A stretch of DNA of 64,000 nucleotides from Desmodesmus armatus (GCA_007449985.2 VIIQ02000848.1:124001-188000), one strand, 5' to 3'. Positions 1 to 13,189 are shown, counted from the first letter of the stretch. Notes: generated by a model not told the origin, from the letters alone. Translations and numbers: made by a program.

Positions 1-2050
1 CTACATACTGCTGCTGCTTCAGGTGCAGGGGTGGGGGCACTCTGTCCAGCTTCATGGTCTACGGTGTGCGTGTCTTGACGACGGTGCAGAACGATTCCGC
101 TGTGCTTGACGTTCTTTTACAGCCTGAAGACACAGATTTCGGAGAGAGGCAGTCGTGATCTGTGGTTACAATCAGAAAACAAAGTGCAGACTGAGCCGTA
201 TTGTGTCGAGACGCCGCACGCTCATGAGAGTTGGAAGTAGCGCGCTGTATTGTTGCTGCATGTCACACACAATGGTGACATGTTGTAGACCTTCGACCTT
301 CCAGTGACCATCCATGGATCTGAGAAAATGCGGGGAGGGGTACTTGGAGACGAAAGAACAATGCCAACAAACAAGAACACGACCAGAGGCATTTCAAGGT
401 GGTGCCTGGACTGCCTTGTGCAACAGCTGATCGGTACTTGCCTCCTGGCCCAGACCTGAGCCAGTACCATTGGTAGTTGTGTGTTACCAGTTTGGCTGCA
501 GTCAGAGTGCCCCTACAGGCTGATGGTGTAATTTCTGAAAATTAAAATATTCAAGACAAGTGATATGCTCGTGGACACCCTCATGAGCCCTGGCTCGCTG
601 GACCGACCCTGACAGGCTGTCGGCGACAGCCGACCCTAACGACGAGCGTGCAACGGCAGCACCTGCGGCTTTGAGCCCTGCCAGGGACCAGCAATGCAGC
701 CAGTGTTAGCCCCTTTGCTCCGCCATGCACACCCCATACACCCTCGCACCAGCCGTACAGGCCAGCACCTGATGCCTGCAACAGCACCCCCTGGCAGGTT
801 CTGGCACCAGTCGGGTTGCTGCAGTTGCTGTGCTGCACAGTCGGCAACAGGTGCAACAGAAGCAATTTCCTATGTGGGGGCAGGGAACCCGACTGGCCAG
901 GCTGTGCATGTTTGGAAAGTGCCACGGGGGTAACGGCAAACAACATTCGAGTGCAAGTTGGCATGATGAAGTGGTTGCTGGCAGCTGCATCTTTCGTACT
1001 GCCAGTGTTGTGGTTGCAGTGAGCTATGGCAAACCAGTAGCAGCAACAGCAGCGCTAGCGTAACAGGCGGCTTGGGGCAGCAGTAGTAGCACAGTCAAGC
1101 ATGGCTGCTTCATACAAGCCGCTTGTATGATGACCAGGGTTGTGGGAACCAAAGGGTGAGTGTGCTTGCCCTAGGGCCTCATACCTGACCAGGGGGATTG
1201 AGGTACCAACGGCCACAAAGCATGAGAAGATCATAATGATGGACGGCCTGTGATCCCAGAGGACTACCTAGAGGATACCTCACAGCTGTGACAGTGATGG
1301 TTGGTGTCACATTGCAAGGATGCAGCTGACACAGCGAGGCCTGTCTCACGTGCACCTGGCTGTGCATGCAGCTGATGCGATTGTACGAAACATCAGTCCT
1401 CCAGGTTGCACGAGGGGGGGGGTGCACACCAGCATAGACCACAACGCCTCACAGCACAGCACAGTCATGATGGCACACTGTGACAGTGTGTGTGTGTGTG
1501 GGGGGGGGGGAGCGGGAGGAATAAACTTACATAGTGCAAAATCATTCGAAGGATTCAGAAATGAAAACTACTGAAATGGCACTGTCTCTCACTCTGTCTC
1601 TGAACTGTCTGTCACTCTGGGTTGATGTCAACAACTGCTTTGCAAATTGTGTGGCTGAACTCAGTAGGCCCAAACTGCTCAGCTGTCTCGACAAGATGAG
1701 CTTCCGTGCGATATGATACAGACTGAAGGCAGCAGCAATGGCTTTGACGAAGTTCACAAGGCGGGAGGTGGAGGACAGCATAATGGTGAGCTGCATGGTA
1801 CTGTTGACGGTGAAAAGTATAGTAGTTCAACTCAAACTTGGCCTGATATTCCACAACAGCTGGCAGAGGCATGAGCTACCAAACTGTCGGTTTGGAGCGG
1901 CTGTGTGTGCTGTTTGCAATTGTTGGCAGACAGGCATAGACGGGGAGGGCATCATCATAGCCATCAGCACATGGAACTGAAGTTTGTTGTCTACTCAGTT
2001 CGGCCCTTGGCTGCTCGGATGCCCGACTGTCCCTGCTTGGTGTCCTGCAG
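1..2050. other. Left flank, no gene recognised
   Basis: No reading frame here resembles a known family on either strand. The stretch holds GT-rich microsatellite around 1484-1511, a short palindrome at about 1112-1132 and one copy of a dispersed repeat near 571-601. Upstream exons of the kinase/U-box gene must lie here or outside the window, because the first recognisable exon opens inside the kinase domain after an AG at 2049-2050, but I could not identify them. Confidence 0.5.
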
Positions 2051-4926
2051 GACCCTTCTGCTCCTCTGGGACATGGGGGCTATGGCACAGTGTATAGAGG
2101 TCGCCTGCGAGGCTGGGATGTCGCAATCAAGGTTCTAGCCGCAGACAGCATGCAGGGCCAGCAGGAATTTGACAGAGAGGTGCTTGTGCTGGGGTCCCTG
2201 CACAACCAACACCTGCTGCAGCTGTATGGCAGTTGCCCAGAGCTGCATGCCTTGGTGTACCCATTCATGGAGAACGGCAGCCTGCAGCAGCGCCTGTTTG
2301 GCCATCCAGGTCCAGCAGCAGGTTTAGGCCCTCCAGGGCGTGCAGCAGCAGCATCAGCACCACAAGCAGCAGCAGCCAGTGCCAAGCCCCTGCTATGGTG
2401 GGACCGCACCCGTATTGCTCACGAGACTGTGCTGGCGCTGATGTGGCTGCATGGACAGCAACCCCCCATCCTGCACATGGACGTGAAGCCTGGCAACATT
2501 CTGCTGGACAGGTGAGGGTGGGGAGTGAAACTGATGAAGCGGTCACTTCTGATTCAGCCTGAATCTGTTCCTATCACTCAGCACATGGGCGATGCATGGA
2601 CGTGCTGTAGGGGCTGCAGCCCCTACAGTCCAAATGCAGCACACACTCTCGGCAGTCGGTATCTTTTAGGCACTCGTGCAATGTGGTAAGCAGGGGCCGT
2701 GGCCTGATCTATGTTTGCCACAAGTGCTGGTTGTAACTCAATAGTACATGTTTGCTTGCTTGTCTGCTGGCTTGTTGCAGCTCCAACTCTGTCAAGCTGG
2801 CTGATGTGGGCTTTGCCGTGCTGCATGATCCTCAATCAGGCAGCCCCTCCCTACACAGCACCACCATGAGATTTGCCTCCTCATCCGTAAGAGGCACGGG
2901 CGGCTTCAGGGCACCTGAGTACCTGCAGTATGGCAGGAAGGGGACCTTCACAGATGTGTATGCAACAGGTGGGTCTTGTGTGGCATCTGTGGTGCAACAG
3001 CCCACGCATGCAGCTAGCACAGTGGGTATGACTGAACACCCCGTGCAGCCCATTCACTTGAATTGCTGCTTTGTGGCCTGTGGGACCGACCGGCCATGAT
3101 TGGGCCTGAGAGCTGGGCAAGGCTGCTGTGTGTATGCCCTCGTGCGATGTGGCGACTCCCTCTTGCATAACTTGCTTTTCCAGGTCATTGCTTTGGCACC
3201 AGTTGAACCCGTTTCATGCAGATAATATTGTTGTGTAGCACTGCTGCACTGACAGCCAGACAGTATGGCTGCCTTGCTATTGGGTGCAGTGCTAACCAAG
3301 GAGCGGAGCCTCCCGGAGACACGTTGTGACAAAGGACCCAACAAGTGTTGTCTCTCACTTCTCGTTCCCTCTGCCTGACCCACTTACACTCCTCCAATAG
3401 GCGTCATCCTGTGCCAGCTGTTGACCGGGCATGAGCCCTGTGAGGCAGTTGAGAGCCTCAAGGATGCACACGAGGATCACGGCAGCTTCACCTCAACCCC
3501 AGGCACAGCAGCCTTGCAGCAGCTGCTGGACAGCACAGCTGTCTGGCCAGTAGACGAGGCCGCACAGCTGGCTGCTTTGGCTGTATCCTGCCTTGGCAGC
3601 TACAACAGGCGGCCCAGCCTGGCTGAGATGCTGGAACCAGCTCTGGCAGCCATTGTGCAGAGAGGGACAGCAGCAGCCACTGCCTCAGCGGCTGCGGCAG
3701 CTGCGGCTGCGGAAGTGATGCCAGCAGATGCTGCAGCTGCATCCAGCAGCAGCACTCGCTTGGCTGACTTTTCTGAGGCACTCACCTGCCCATCATGCCA
3801 TGACCAGCTCCAAGATCCTGTCAGCACCCCAGGGGGCATCACTTACTGCAGAGGCTGCATCTTGACATGGCTGAGCAGGGGCAACACCACCTGCCCTGTG
3901 CAAAGGCAGCCGCTGCGTATTGACCAGCTCGCCCCCAACTATGTGGTGCGGCAGGTTCTGGAGCAGCTGCAGCAGCAGCCAGTGCCATCTCCAGGCAGTG
4001 AGCAACAGGCTACAGCCCCTCCCACAGTCGACCAGGCCAGGGAGAGCAGTGCAGGGCAGCAGCCTTATGCGCGTGTGAGAATTGTTGCCGCACCAATTAT
4101 GCAACCTGTGCTCCCTGGCAGGAGGAGGCTGCATGCGTTGAGGAGCGCCACCCCACAACACATGCAGGCTCCTGCTCCTGAGGCCCAACTCGTCACCTGG
4201 CAGGCAGCACTGGAAGCAGCTGAGCACGATCCAGATGATGTTGCTGCTTGGCAGCTGTTAGGCAGGTGCCTGGCAGGAATAGAGTATGTTGACCTGAAAG
4301 GGGCTTTTATCATTTTCGGCAAACTGGAAATGAGGTGTGTCACTGCGTTTGCACAGCACACTGCGCCTTACCTGGCAAGCCTCAAGTCACTGGACCTCGA
4401 CGGATGTTGTCTTGGAGATGCTGGGGTGCAGGCTCTGGCACAGCATGCAGCCCATCACTGGCCCCAGCTGCAGAGCCTGGTCCTCAGCTGCAACCACCTG
4501 GGAGTTGCTGGTGTTGAGGCTCTGGCACAGCATGCAGCCCGCCACTGGCCCCAGCTGCAGAAACTGTACCTTGGCTTCAACCACCTGGGAGTTGCTGGTG
4601 TGGAGGCTCTGGCACGACATGCAGCACGCCACTGGCCCCAGCTGCAGAGACTGTACCTCAGTGGCAACCAGCTGGGAGTTGCTGGTGTTGAGGCTCTGGC
4701 ACAGCATGCAGCCCCCCACTGGCCACAGCTGCAGGAATTGTACCTTGGCTGCAACAAGCTTGGCGTTGCTGGTGTGGAGGCTCTGGCACAGCATGCAGCG
4801 CCCCACTGGCCCCAGCTGCAGAGCCTAGGCCTCCGTGGCAATGGGCTGGGAGATGCTGAGATGACGGCACTGCAGCAGCGTGTTGCACAACAGTGGCCAA
4901 ATGTGGCCAATGCAATGGAGTACTAA
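2051..4926 (+). CDS. Protein kinase / U-box / leucine-rich-repeat fusion (5' end not resolved)
   Basis: Three exons are visible: 2051-2511, 2781-2968 and 3401-4926, about 724 aa, ending in TAA. The kinase domain comes first: glycine loop GHGGYGTVY, VAIK lysine, catalytic loop HMDVKPGN and APE (in FRAPEYL). HRD is replaced by HMD and DFG by DVG, so it is a non-RD kinase with an altered DFG; the catalytic Asp, Lys and Asn remain. A U-box follows at about 3763-3975 (LTCPSC, DPV, ITYCRGC, TCPVQRQPL), which should recruit an E2 and give ubiquitin ligase activity. Five ribonuclease-inhibitor-type leucine-rich repeats of exactly 29 aa end the protein. Plant PUB proteins join kinase and U-box; the C-terminal LRR block is the unusual part. 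The true start is unknown. A soluble signalling or immune-type regulator is an inference. Confidence 0.85.
4414..4848 (+). repeat. Five 87-bp repeats encoding leucine-rich repeats
   Basis: Five in-frame copies of 87 bp begin at 4414, 4501, 4588, 4675 and 4762, with a sixth partial copy to about 4900. Each encodes a 29-aa unit with the core AGVEALAQHAA followed by HWPQLQ. The copies are very similar at DNA level, so recent expansion or homogenisation by unequal exchange is likely. Confidence 0.9.
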
Positions 4927-6895
4927 AATGGCCTGGTGGCTAGTAGCCAGCAAGCCTCCCTTGACATCTTCTGCAATGAAGGTGTGGCCACTTGGGGCAG
5001 CCTGCCTGGGCATGATGCGGCATCATTGCCAATGTTGCTGGGTGGCCCACCAAGACGCAATGAGTGGCATTGGGCCCCACATAAGCATGCTGAGGTGCAG
5101 CATTCATGCAGCACGGTAATTTGCATCCTGATGAGGATATGGCTGCAGGGAATAGAAAGTGTCACACTTGCAGCATTTACTGGGGGTTCTCTTGCGTGTG
5201 CTTTCATCGGTTGGTGTCTAGCAGCTGCCAGCTGCCCCATGCCAGTGGTGGGGCTGCGTAGTTATGTCAGGCGGTTGACAGCTCAATGCTGGCTGGCAGC
5301 AGAACTTGTTTGGCAACTCGATGTGGCCTACTCAACCATGTTGCACTGGGACGGGCCTGGCAGTGCAAAGGCTTGGCTGTGTAACTTGAGCATGTGACAT
5401 CATTTGACTGCATCTCTGCTCATAGTAGGCTGGCCTGTGTGTGACACGAGTAGGCTGCATGTTGCTGGGAGCCACGGGACGCAGCTGCTGACACCCTTTT
5501 CTGGGTGACATGGTATTGCCAAGGCCAACCAGTAATGTCAGCCGGCCCAGCCCTGTCTGCTGCTGAAACGTCAATAATTGTCTGTGAGATTGATGCATGC
5601 AGGTGTGTTCAGTTCACAGCCCTATCCTGTCGTGGCACCTTACGACAGGCATCAAGCTAGTGAATGAATCAACAGCAGCGCACGATCCAGCCATTGCTGT
5701 TCACACCACCTCCCAAGATGAACGCAAAACCGATAGTAGACTGATGTATGGGCACGCCAATTACAAGAAATGAAAAATCCACCTGGCATTGTAGCAACAC
5801 GCCTGCAGCTGCCAACAGCCTCAGCCACAAGCCAACTCTCATGCAGGTGCCACGCAGCTGGAGGCCACCAAGCAACGCTGGCGGAAATTCTTTCACTTTA
5901 AAAAAAGCACACCTGCAAAACATGCTTTGCAGGCTTGACAACACACACCACCAACGCGAGATTGTGCCAGGGCCTTGAGCCCAGTGTCGCCGGCAGACAC
6001 CACCCTACATGCCATGGCTCGCTTCGGCACCCTACATGCCATGGCTCGCTTCGGCACCAAACCTACATGAGGCTGCACAGCAGACAGCTGTTGCAAGTTG
6101 CATGTGCCCTCTTTGCTTCCCATAGCCAGTTGCACATGTGTGCTGAAACGCCCACACCGCCCTGAAAAGCTATCCTCCTGACCATAAGACGGGGCTGAGC
6201 AAGCAAACCTTCAAAAGGCTCACCGCCTAGTTGACACACAATTGAACACATGCAGACGGCGATGCCGCGTTACTGAGTACAGGCTGCATCCACTGGACGC
6301 TCCCGGTGGTACAATCCGGGAGTGGATGTGAGGGCCGTGATCACAGAACAGGCAGCCGAAAAACTGCATGCAGTCAGTCAAGCAGACGCGGACCAAGCGC
6401 TACGCAAGGCTTGCCGCCAAACAGTGTCAAAGCCCGCGACGAAAGAATTGAGTTCACAACCCCCGCACCTGCAGTATCACCTGCCTATGCACACACTCCA
6501 TGCACACGCACCACTGCCTAACGGCCACTCATTGCAGGAAACCCTGATGACTGCTGCTTTGCAGCAGCGACACTAACCAAACAAATATCCCAAGAATGCC
6601 ATGCAGCTGATGGCACCAACAGCCTCCCGCAGCAACACCAGCAGCCCAGCAAGCAGCATGGCTGGGCACCAGCAAGCCATCCAGCACGAGCTGCTGAGAT
6701 GACCAGACACCACAGCTGCCAACACTCCAAACCGCACAGCAGCTCTGCTCAACCTCCGCTCAAACTCCGCTCAACCTCCGGTCAAACTCCGCCCTGATGA
6801 CTTGAAGAATGTTTCAGTGTGCCCGCCATGCCGCTGGCTGGTGTGCCACCCCGCCTTGCAGGCGGCCGTGCTGTGCTGCTGTTGCCGCTGCCTGC
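4927..6895. other. Intergenic, 3' flanks of two convergent genes
   Basis: No coding region recognised. It lies between the stop codons of the kinase/U-box gene (+) and SHMT (-). A TGTAA at 5380-5384 fits the chlorophyte polyadenylation signal for the kinase gene, but it is a five-base match only. A 29-bp unit (core CTACATGCCATGGCTCGC) is repeated twice at about 6003-6058, and a CTCAACCTCCG/CTCAAACTCCG repeat lies at about 6748-6791. Confidence 0.45.
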
Positions 6896-9800
6896 TTACT
6901 GCAGGTCGGCCACCTCGTAGCCAGGCATGGGGAAGCTGCTGGCAAACTTCTCGCAGCGGGCACGGATGTCGGCCAGCTTTGCGTTGCCTGCACAAAGCAC
7001 AGCAGGCATTACGACTTTGTTTCAGATGCAGTCACCAACGGTGCATTTGATGCGGCAACGCTGCTGGCATTCAAGACACTGACGCCAAAGTGCCATGTGT
7101 GGCACCAACTGACATGCGGGTCATGTGTCAGTTGGTGCTTGATGGTGGCTTCCAACTGACGCATGACCTGCATATGTCATCTATGTCAACAGGTGGCAGG
7201 CCCCATGTTGAAGAGCCCATCTGCATGCGATACTCTTGACTTCTGTGTGGCCACATCAGTCCGACAACCCCACAACCCACCTTGGATGCCCTTGATCCAG
7301 TCCTTGAGCATCTTGCCGTGGCTCTCCTGCACCTCCTTGCACACCTGCAGGCAGAGCGACACAGACCAACCGATCACACACAACCAAGCAAGATGCATAG
7401 AAGCGGAACACAGTTGCACACACAAACGCCCTCCGCAGCAGGTTTGCCTCAACCTGCTGACCTTGGAGCCTCTCACAAACAAAACGCATGGCCCTCAAAC
7501 AAATTGCTTGGCAGCTGTTGCTTGTCTCACCTGGCACACTTCGTGCAGGAAGCCAGCAACTGTCTCAAAGTCCTTCTCTGCCAGGCCGCGGGAGGTCATG
7601 GCGGGGGTACCTGCACACCAGCACAGACAGCACCGCCACACAGAGCAGGTCGGCATGGAGCCAAGCAGCAACAGCGATGCGAGGCAACCTAGTGATCCCA
7701 AACACACTGTCCAACTGTGAGATCTGAGGCAGTCCCGTGATGACACGTCCTTACCAAACAGATCAAGCTGATGTGCCGAATGGTTGTTTGTGTGACAGCT
7801 TCTAAAGTTACCCTATGCATCAAGCAATCGCACATGGCTGTGGAGGTGCAGAGAGCCCTGCAGACTGTTTCCACCCCCTTTGTAGTCAGTGAAACCAAGC
7901 GCACACATCCTGCCTGCCGCTCACCGATGCGCACGCCTCCTGGGTTCATGGCGCTGCTGTCGCCCACCACTGCGTTCTTGTTGAGTGTGATGTGTGCCTC
8001 GTCACACGCCTTCTCCATCTTGGCGCCAGTGATGCCCTCGCCTGACAGCAGGAAGAGGTGCAGGGTGGGGGTGTTAGCTTGGCCATGCACAATGAAGGAC
8101 TCAGCCTATGCTCACTGGTGGACGTGCTGCAAGGGTGCCAAAAGACCCAACTGCTAAGCCTTCCTCAACAATAGCACACACAGAAAGGGTGAGGGACCGG
8201 GTCCTGAAGTCAAGTCTGAGGTGTGAAATGACAAGCAGACAGGTGAGCCGGTGCAGCAGCTCACCCCTGAGGTCCCACAGCAGCAGGTGGTTGTCGGTGC
8301 CGTCTGTGACCAGCTTGTAGCCGTGCTTCTTCAGGGCCTCACCCAGCGCACGAGCATTGGCAACAACCTGCACAGCATGGCACACCCCCAGCACACCAAG
8401 GTAAGGAAATGGCATCCTCCACTCCACTGCTGGATGCAGCTGTTTTAAAGGTCCCACAGCCCCTGTCGAGCGCACATATGACCAGAACCTGCAAATAATG
8501 CGCTTTCACAACCTTGCCCTGAATGCTGCTCAGCAAGGGCTAGCTGAGCCACCACACCAGCTCATACCTCTCCACCACTAAAATGCTCAGGGTCTCAACA
8601 CAATACGGGTTCACGCGACCGACGTGCCCTTGAGCCCCCATGTGACACAGAACTGACTACCGCCGACGCACGTGTCCGCACCTGGTGCTGGTACGCCTTG
8701 AACTCTGGTGTGCATGCGTGCTTGAGTGCAACCGCCAGCGCTGCGATCTGGTGGTTGTGGGGCCCACCCTGCAGCGATGGGAACACTGCAAAGTCGATCT
8801 TGGACTCAAAGTCGTACTCACTGCCCTCTGGCTCGCCCTTGGCCAGGCGGTCTGCAGGCTTGGCACCCTGCAAGCAGGAAGGGCAGATGCAGCATGGGTG
8901 TCAAAGATGTGACTGGCCGGTGTGAGTGTTACAAGCATCATGTGGCGCGCAGTGACACATGGAGTGTTTCTTTGCTTGGATGGTGATGGTATATGCGGCA
9001 AGGCTCCTCGATGCAGGCAGATGATGACAGGCTGCTCAAACGCTAGCGCAGTGTGACAGCACAACGGCCGGTGTGCAACAACCACAAGATCAACCAGCAG
9101 GGTGTAAATGGGGGCCTGTATTGATGACGATCAACATTGTTCACCTTGCGCATGAAGATCATGCCTGCACGTGGGCCCCTGAGCGACTTGTGTGTGGTGG
9201 TGGTCACGATGTCGGCGTACTTAAAGGGTGAGTCAACCACGCCAGCAGACACCAGGCCACTAATGTGTGCCATGTCCATCAGCAGGTAGGCACCAACCTG
9301 CATGAACAGAAGGTGACATGACGTCGTGATGTAATGTCACCATGATGGCAGCAGGGTTGGCGGCGAGCTGACCCATAAAGCCAGGGCTGGTCGCTTTCCG
9401 CACACAAAACCTGCATGCGTGAGGTTTCTGGCTGATAGCCAGGCTATGCATGTCATCAACGCCTCATCATTGCCAGCTTCTGCGCCCAGCAGAAAGCAGA
9501 AAGCATGCAGTGTTGCAGTCGCCGCCCCCGACACCAGCCAAGGTGCCCCACCTTGTCAGCGATCTCCCTGAAGCGCTTGTAGTCCCACTCGCGCGTGTAG
9601 GCGCTGCCACCGCAGATGATGAGCTTGGGCCTGAACTCCAGCGCCTTCTCCTCCAGCTTGTCGTAGTCAACCAGACCAGTCTGGAAACAGAGCAGTCAAC
9701 AAAGACACACATACACACGTGCTGCTTGTTGGGGTGTCATGCAGGTCAAGCAGACTTGGGAGTGATCTTTGAACCCAAGCTCACTCAAGTGCAGCCGGAA

Positions 9801-11238
9801 CATGACACCCTCCTGCAGGTAGGGACCCCTGTACTACCCATACCCCTCCAACTGCTGAGAGAGCTACCCCTTTGGTATGCTGCTGCCACCTGTGTGCTGA
9901 TCTGGTGCCGCAGTAAGGGCCTGCTGATGCCTGGTAAGGGCCTGCAGGACACCCTGCCACACTGACGCAGCTGCTCGTATGCCCATGCTGTCATGCCCGT
10001 GCCTTTCCTGCAGCCACTGCCACCGGCTGACAGTTCGTCGAATGCTGCCCGTGCTGCAGCTGGAGTCTGTCAGCCCCCTGACTGCTGCTGAACTGCCCGC
10101 GCTGCCAAGGCTGTCACACACACCTTGGGGTCCAGCTTGTAAGGCAGGCTCTGGAAGTAGATGGATGTGGCAGACACCTTCTTGTTGCCTGCACGCATGA
10201 ACCACAGAACATGAAACACGACATGCATGATGGGCGTCACAACTGCGGCACCATGCAGCTACTGAATTGTGTGGCCACGCCTGCTACGCCTGCTGGCACA
10301 ACTGCACCGGCTGCCACGGACTGCCATGAGGGCTGTGCAGAATTAACTGCGTCTACAATGCAAACCCTTGCCTGCCTTCCCTCCTACCTGTGTAGTAGCC
10401 GTGAGTGAGGTGGCCACCTGAGGGCAGGTCCAGGCCCATGATGCGGTCATGGGGCTCCAGGATGGCAGTGTACGCAGCAAAGTTGGCAGGACTAGAAGGA
10501 GCAGCAGTGATGACAGGGGCAGATAGAGGCAGAGGTGGAGGCGCTGCTCCAGAGGCCATGCTGTGCGCGAGCGAGGCAAACCCAGGAACTACCACTGCAT
10601 CAACTGGGCGGAGCTTCGCTGGGGCGCTGGGGTACGCAACTGCTGTCTTGAATGGTGCCAGCAAGCTAATCCATGTCAAAGCTAACCAGGATTGGGTCCT
10701 TCTTCTAGTGATTGCTGCTGTGCTGGATGCTGCCCTGCCAACTGCTAGTAACTGCTGCTCTGTCAGGTGCTGCCCCGCCAAAAAAATCAAATACACACAC
10801 CTGCCAGAGTAAGGCTGCACGTTGACACCCCACTTCTCTGGGTCCAGGTGGAAGGCCTCCAGGGCACGCTTTTTGCACAGCAGCTCTGCCCTGTCGATGT
10901 GCTCATTGCCTCCATAGTACCTGGCCCCTGGCTGGCCTTCGCTGTACTTGTTTGTCATGCATGAGCCGAGCGCCTCGAGCACTGGCTTTGATGTGAAGTT
11001 CTCTGAGGCAATCAGCTCGATGCCCTTCCTGCAGAGCCGTCAAACAGGTTGGTTCGATCGGCACTGACCAAAACCGGTTGCCAGATCGGGCAAGCCTCCG
11101 TTGCTCTCACCATTGACGAGTCTTCTCATCCTGTATGATCGAGTACATCTCGGGATCTGCCAGCTTGAGGCTGGACAGAGCCTCTGGGAAGACATGAGCA
11201 AGACCAGCAGCAGAGCAGTGGCCGTTTGCTGTAGCCAT
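6896..11238 (-). CDS. SHMT: Serine hydroxymethyltransferase
   Basis: PLP enzyme that interconverts serine and glycine while loading tetrahydrofolate with a one-carbon unit. Twelve exons on the minus strand: 11238-11111, 11028-10801, 10491-10388, 10188-10124, 9680-9552, 9297-9145, 8867-8682, 8367-8265, 8041-7925, 7610-7531, 7344-7281 and 6987-6896, stop TAA. All phases join. Family signatures are [10 protein letters not shown], the glycine-rich [25 protein letters not shown], and [11 protein letters not shown] with the PLP-binding lysine. The chosen ATG at 11238 gives [21 protein letters not shown] with no clear transit peptide, so the cytosolic isoform is the simplest reading. An upstream exon carrying a targeting peptide cannot be excluded. 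Introns are short and I found no exon-edge duplications in them, unlike in neighbouring genes. Confidence 0.96.
7102..7138. repeat. Hairpin in the last SHMT intron
   Basis: GCACCAACTGACA and its complement TGTCAGTTGGTGC enclose a short loop, a 13-bp perfect stem. A further CCAACTGACGCATGACC lies just downstream at about 7152. It sits wholly in the intron before the terminal SHMT exon. Confidence 0.7.
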
Positions 11239-11647
11239 CTTTGATGTGTTGTTTCTTGTACTCAAAGTTTTGATTGCTACAGGCACCACCAAAGCAAGTA
11301 GACCGGCCTGCTGATGACGTTGGGGTTGGACCTTTCTGTGGCTTGGAGGTACACCAAGGTCACACATGTTACGCCCAGGGTTGAGGCACAACATCCGGGG
11401 CAATTCATCTGCAGACACCATGATATGTTACTTGTCACATGATGTATGGGCTCAGGACTTGACCAGCTTACAAGTAGTCCTATCGGCACGGAGACCACTC
11501 AGTCACAGTGACTGCTGTCCAACTGAACTCCAGGCTGGTCAGTTGCTGTACCTCTGTGAACAAGCAAGGCACCATAGACCCCCCACCTTTCAACCACTTT
11601 AAGCTTCACCTCATCCACGCCTGGCCAGCGCACCCTTCCACAGCCTG
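11239..11647. promoter_or_regulatory. Spacer between TTL-like stop and SHMT start
   Basis: 409 bp on the minus-strand path from the TTL-like stop codon to the SHMT start. It must hold the TTL-like 3'UTR end and the SHMT promoter and 5'UTR. I see no clear TATA box. An untranslated or targeting-peptide exon of SHMT could also be hidden here. Confidence 0.35.
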
Positions 11648-13189
11648 TCATCTGCACAACACAAACCCTCCTGCCACTGGCTCAACCCCATCTGTGAGCG
11701 GCAGCACCAGCAAAGTGACCATATCCCGCACCAGCCGTGTGTACACGCTAGTATCCACACCAGACATAGTCCCACTTGCTATGGCTGGATAGCTGTTCAC
11801 CTCCAACAGCACCACACGCCCGCCCACATCGACCATGCAGTCAAAACCAAACAGGTGGTACAGCGATGCATCTGGGTCCACAGCTGCAGGGACCAAAACA
11901 TGAGCAGCAGCTCGAACAACAGCCACTGCCAGTTGCTGCAGCTGGGGCCATACAGTTACATGCAGCTGAGGCAGCTGCTGCTGCAGCAAGAATGGTGCAG
12001 GGTGTGCTGAGCCTTTGCTGGAGATGTGCACAGCTGGCACGATGCTACCTGGTTCAAAGGCACATGCATGAGGCACCACTATGACATCTTCATGCACATA
12101 AACATCTAAACCACCAACCGACACTAAGGCAGGTGCTTGCGATGCTGCTGCAAAACCAGGTGGCGCCTGCACTGCAGTGCCAGCAGCTACTGACACAACC
12201 CCGGCCTGTCGCAGCCCTGTACTCGAAGCTATGCAAGCAGCTGTTGGCTCTATAGATGCATCAACGGCGGTGGCACTACGGTGCAGCACCACCAGCACAT
12301 GCACCCTCAGCACAAACTTCCGGCCATCAAGCAGCATGGGCGGGGCGACCTCCTGCTGCACCACAAAGTCTGCCACACTTCCACGCAACTTCGCCTGCAG
12401 GACCCGCAAGTCTTCCTCTGTGTGAGCAACATACACAGCTTGGCCCTTGACCCCTCGCCTGTGCTTCACAAACACACTGGCGGGAAGCTTCCCGGCACTT
12501 CTGCTGCTACTACTGCTCAGCACAGCTTGCTGATCTTCGGTCCTCAGCGCACTGTCAGCACCAGATGCTGTGCTGGGACTCTCACTTGTGCTGCTCGGTT
12601 GCGCGGACTGCAGGGGCAGGGGAGTGGTAGCTGCTGATGCAGGTGACTGCGCTGCAACATGTCCAGGCGGTCCCTGCTGCTCCCCTGCATGCTCCTGCAG
12701 CCATGCCAGGTAGCTGGCCAGGTTGGGCCAGCTGGGCGGCAGCAGTTGGGCCTGTCCTGCAGCCTGCATGTGCTGCTGCAGCAGCCGCTTGTCATCCAGG
12801 CATACGGTGTGCTGGTGTGGCAGCTGCCGCACCGGCGGCAGACCGGCCTGGTCTGCAGGGTAGTTGGCGCCCTTGCGGGTGGTGAAGGCAAGGACTGGTA
12901 GTTGTGGCGTGTCGTTGGGCACCTGGTTGGGATGATTGGGGGACAGCACAGCAACACGCGCAAGTCATGCAGATGCAGTCACAAGCCTTGAAGGGGTGCG
13001 GCGAGCAAGTGTGTGAGCATGGCGCAGAAGGCATGTGGATGCACACCTCACGTTACCACAACGTACCTCCTGCCACCCCAATGACTTCAGCAACTGAAGG
13101 CCTGCGCTATGCACCTTTCCCAGGGGAGCACCCCAGCAGGGGTTGACAGCATGCCGACCCCCCAGCCAGAACACCTTGTGTGCTTCCAT
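11648..13189 (-). CDS. Tubulin-tyrosine-ligase-like (TTL family) enzyme
   Basis: Predicted ATP-grasp ligase that adds an amino acid (tyrosine, glutamate or glycine) to tubulin or another protein. Two exons: 13189-13067 (41 aa, MEAHKVFWLGGRHAVNPCWG) and 12922-11648, joined in phase 0, 465 aa in all. TTL hallmarks are FVKHRRGVKGQAVYV, FVVQQEVAPPML, GRKFVLRVHVLV, HLFGFDCMVDV and LLEVNSYPAI; the last two hold the metal-binding Asp and Asn. A Ser/Ala-rich insert of about 60 aa sits before the ATP-binding lysine. A TGA in frame just before the ATG supports the start. TTL enzymes modify axonemal and cytoplasmic tubulin, which fits a flagellate alga. The acceptor amino acid cannot be assigned by eye. 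The gene is head to head with RPB2. Confidence 0.85.

Noticed and set aside
4387..4910. Minus-strand frames of 139-151 aa over the LRR block
   Set aside because: Antisense shadows of the 87-bp LRR repeats.
12923..12949. Start of the TTL-like protein at the GTG at 12949
   Set aside because: An in-frame stop lies just upstream, while AG at 12923-12924 joins in phase to an upstream exon with a proper ATG.
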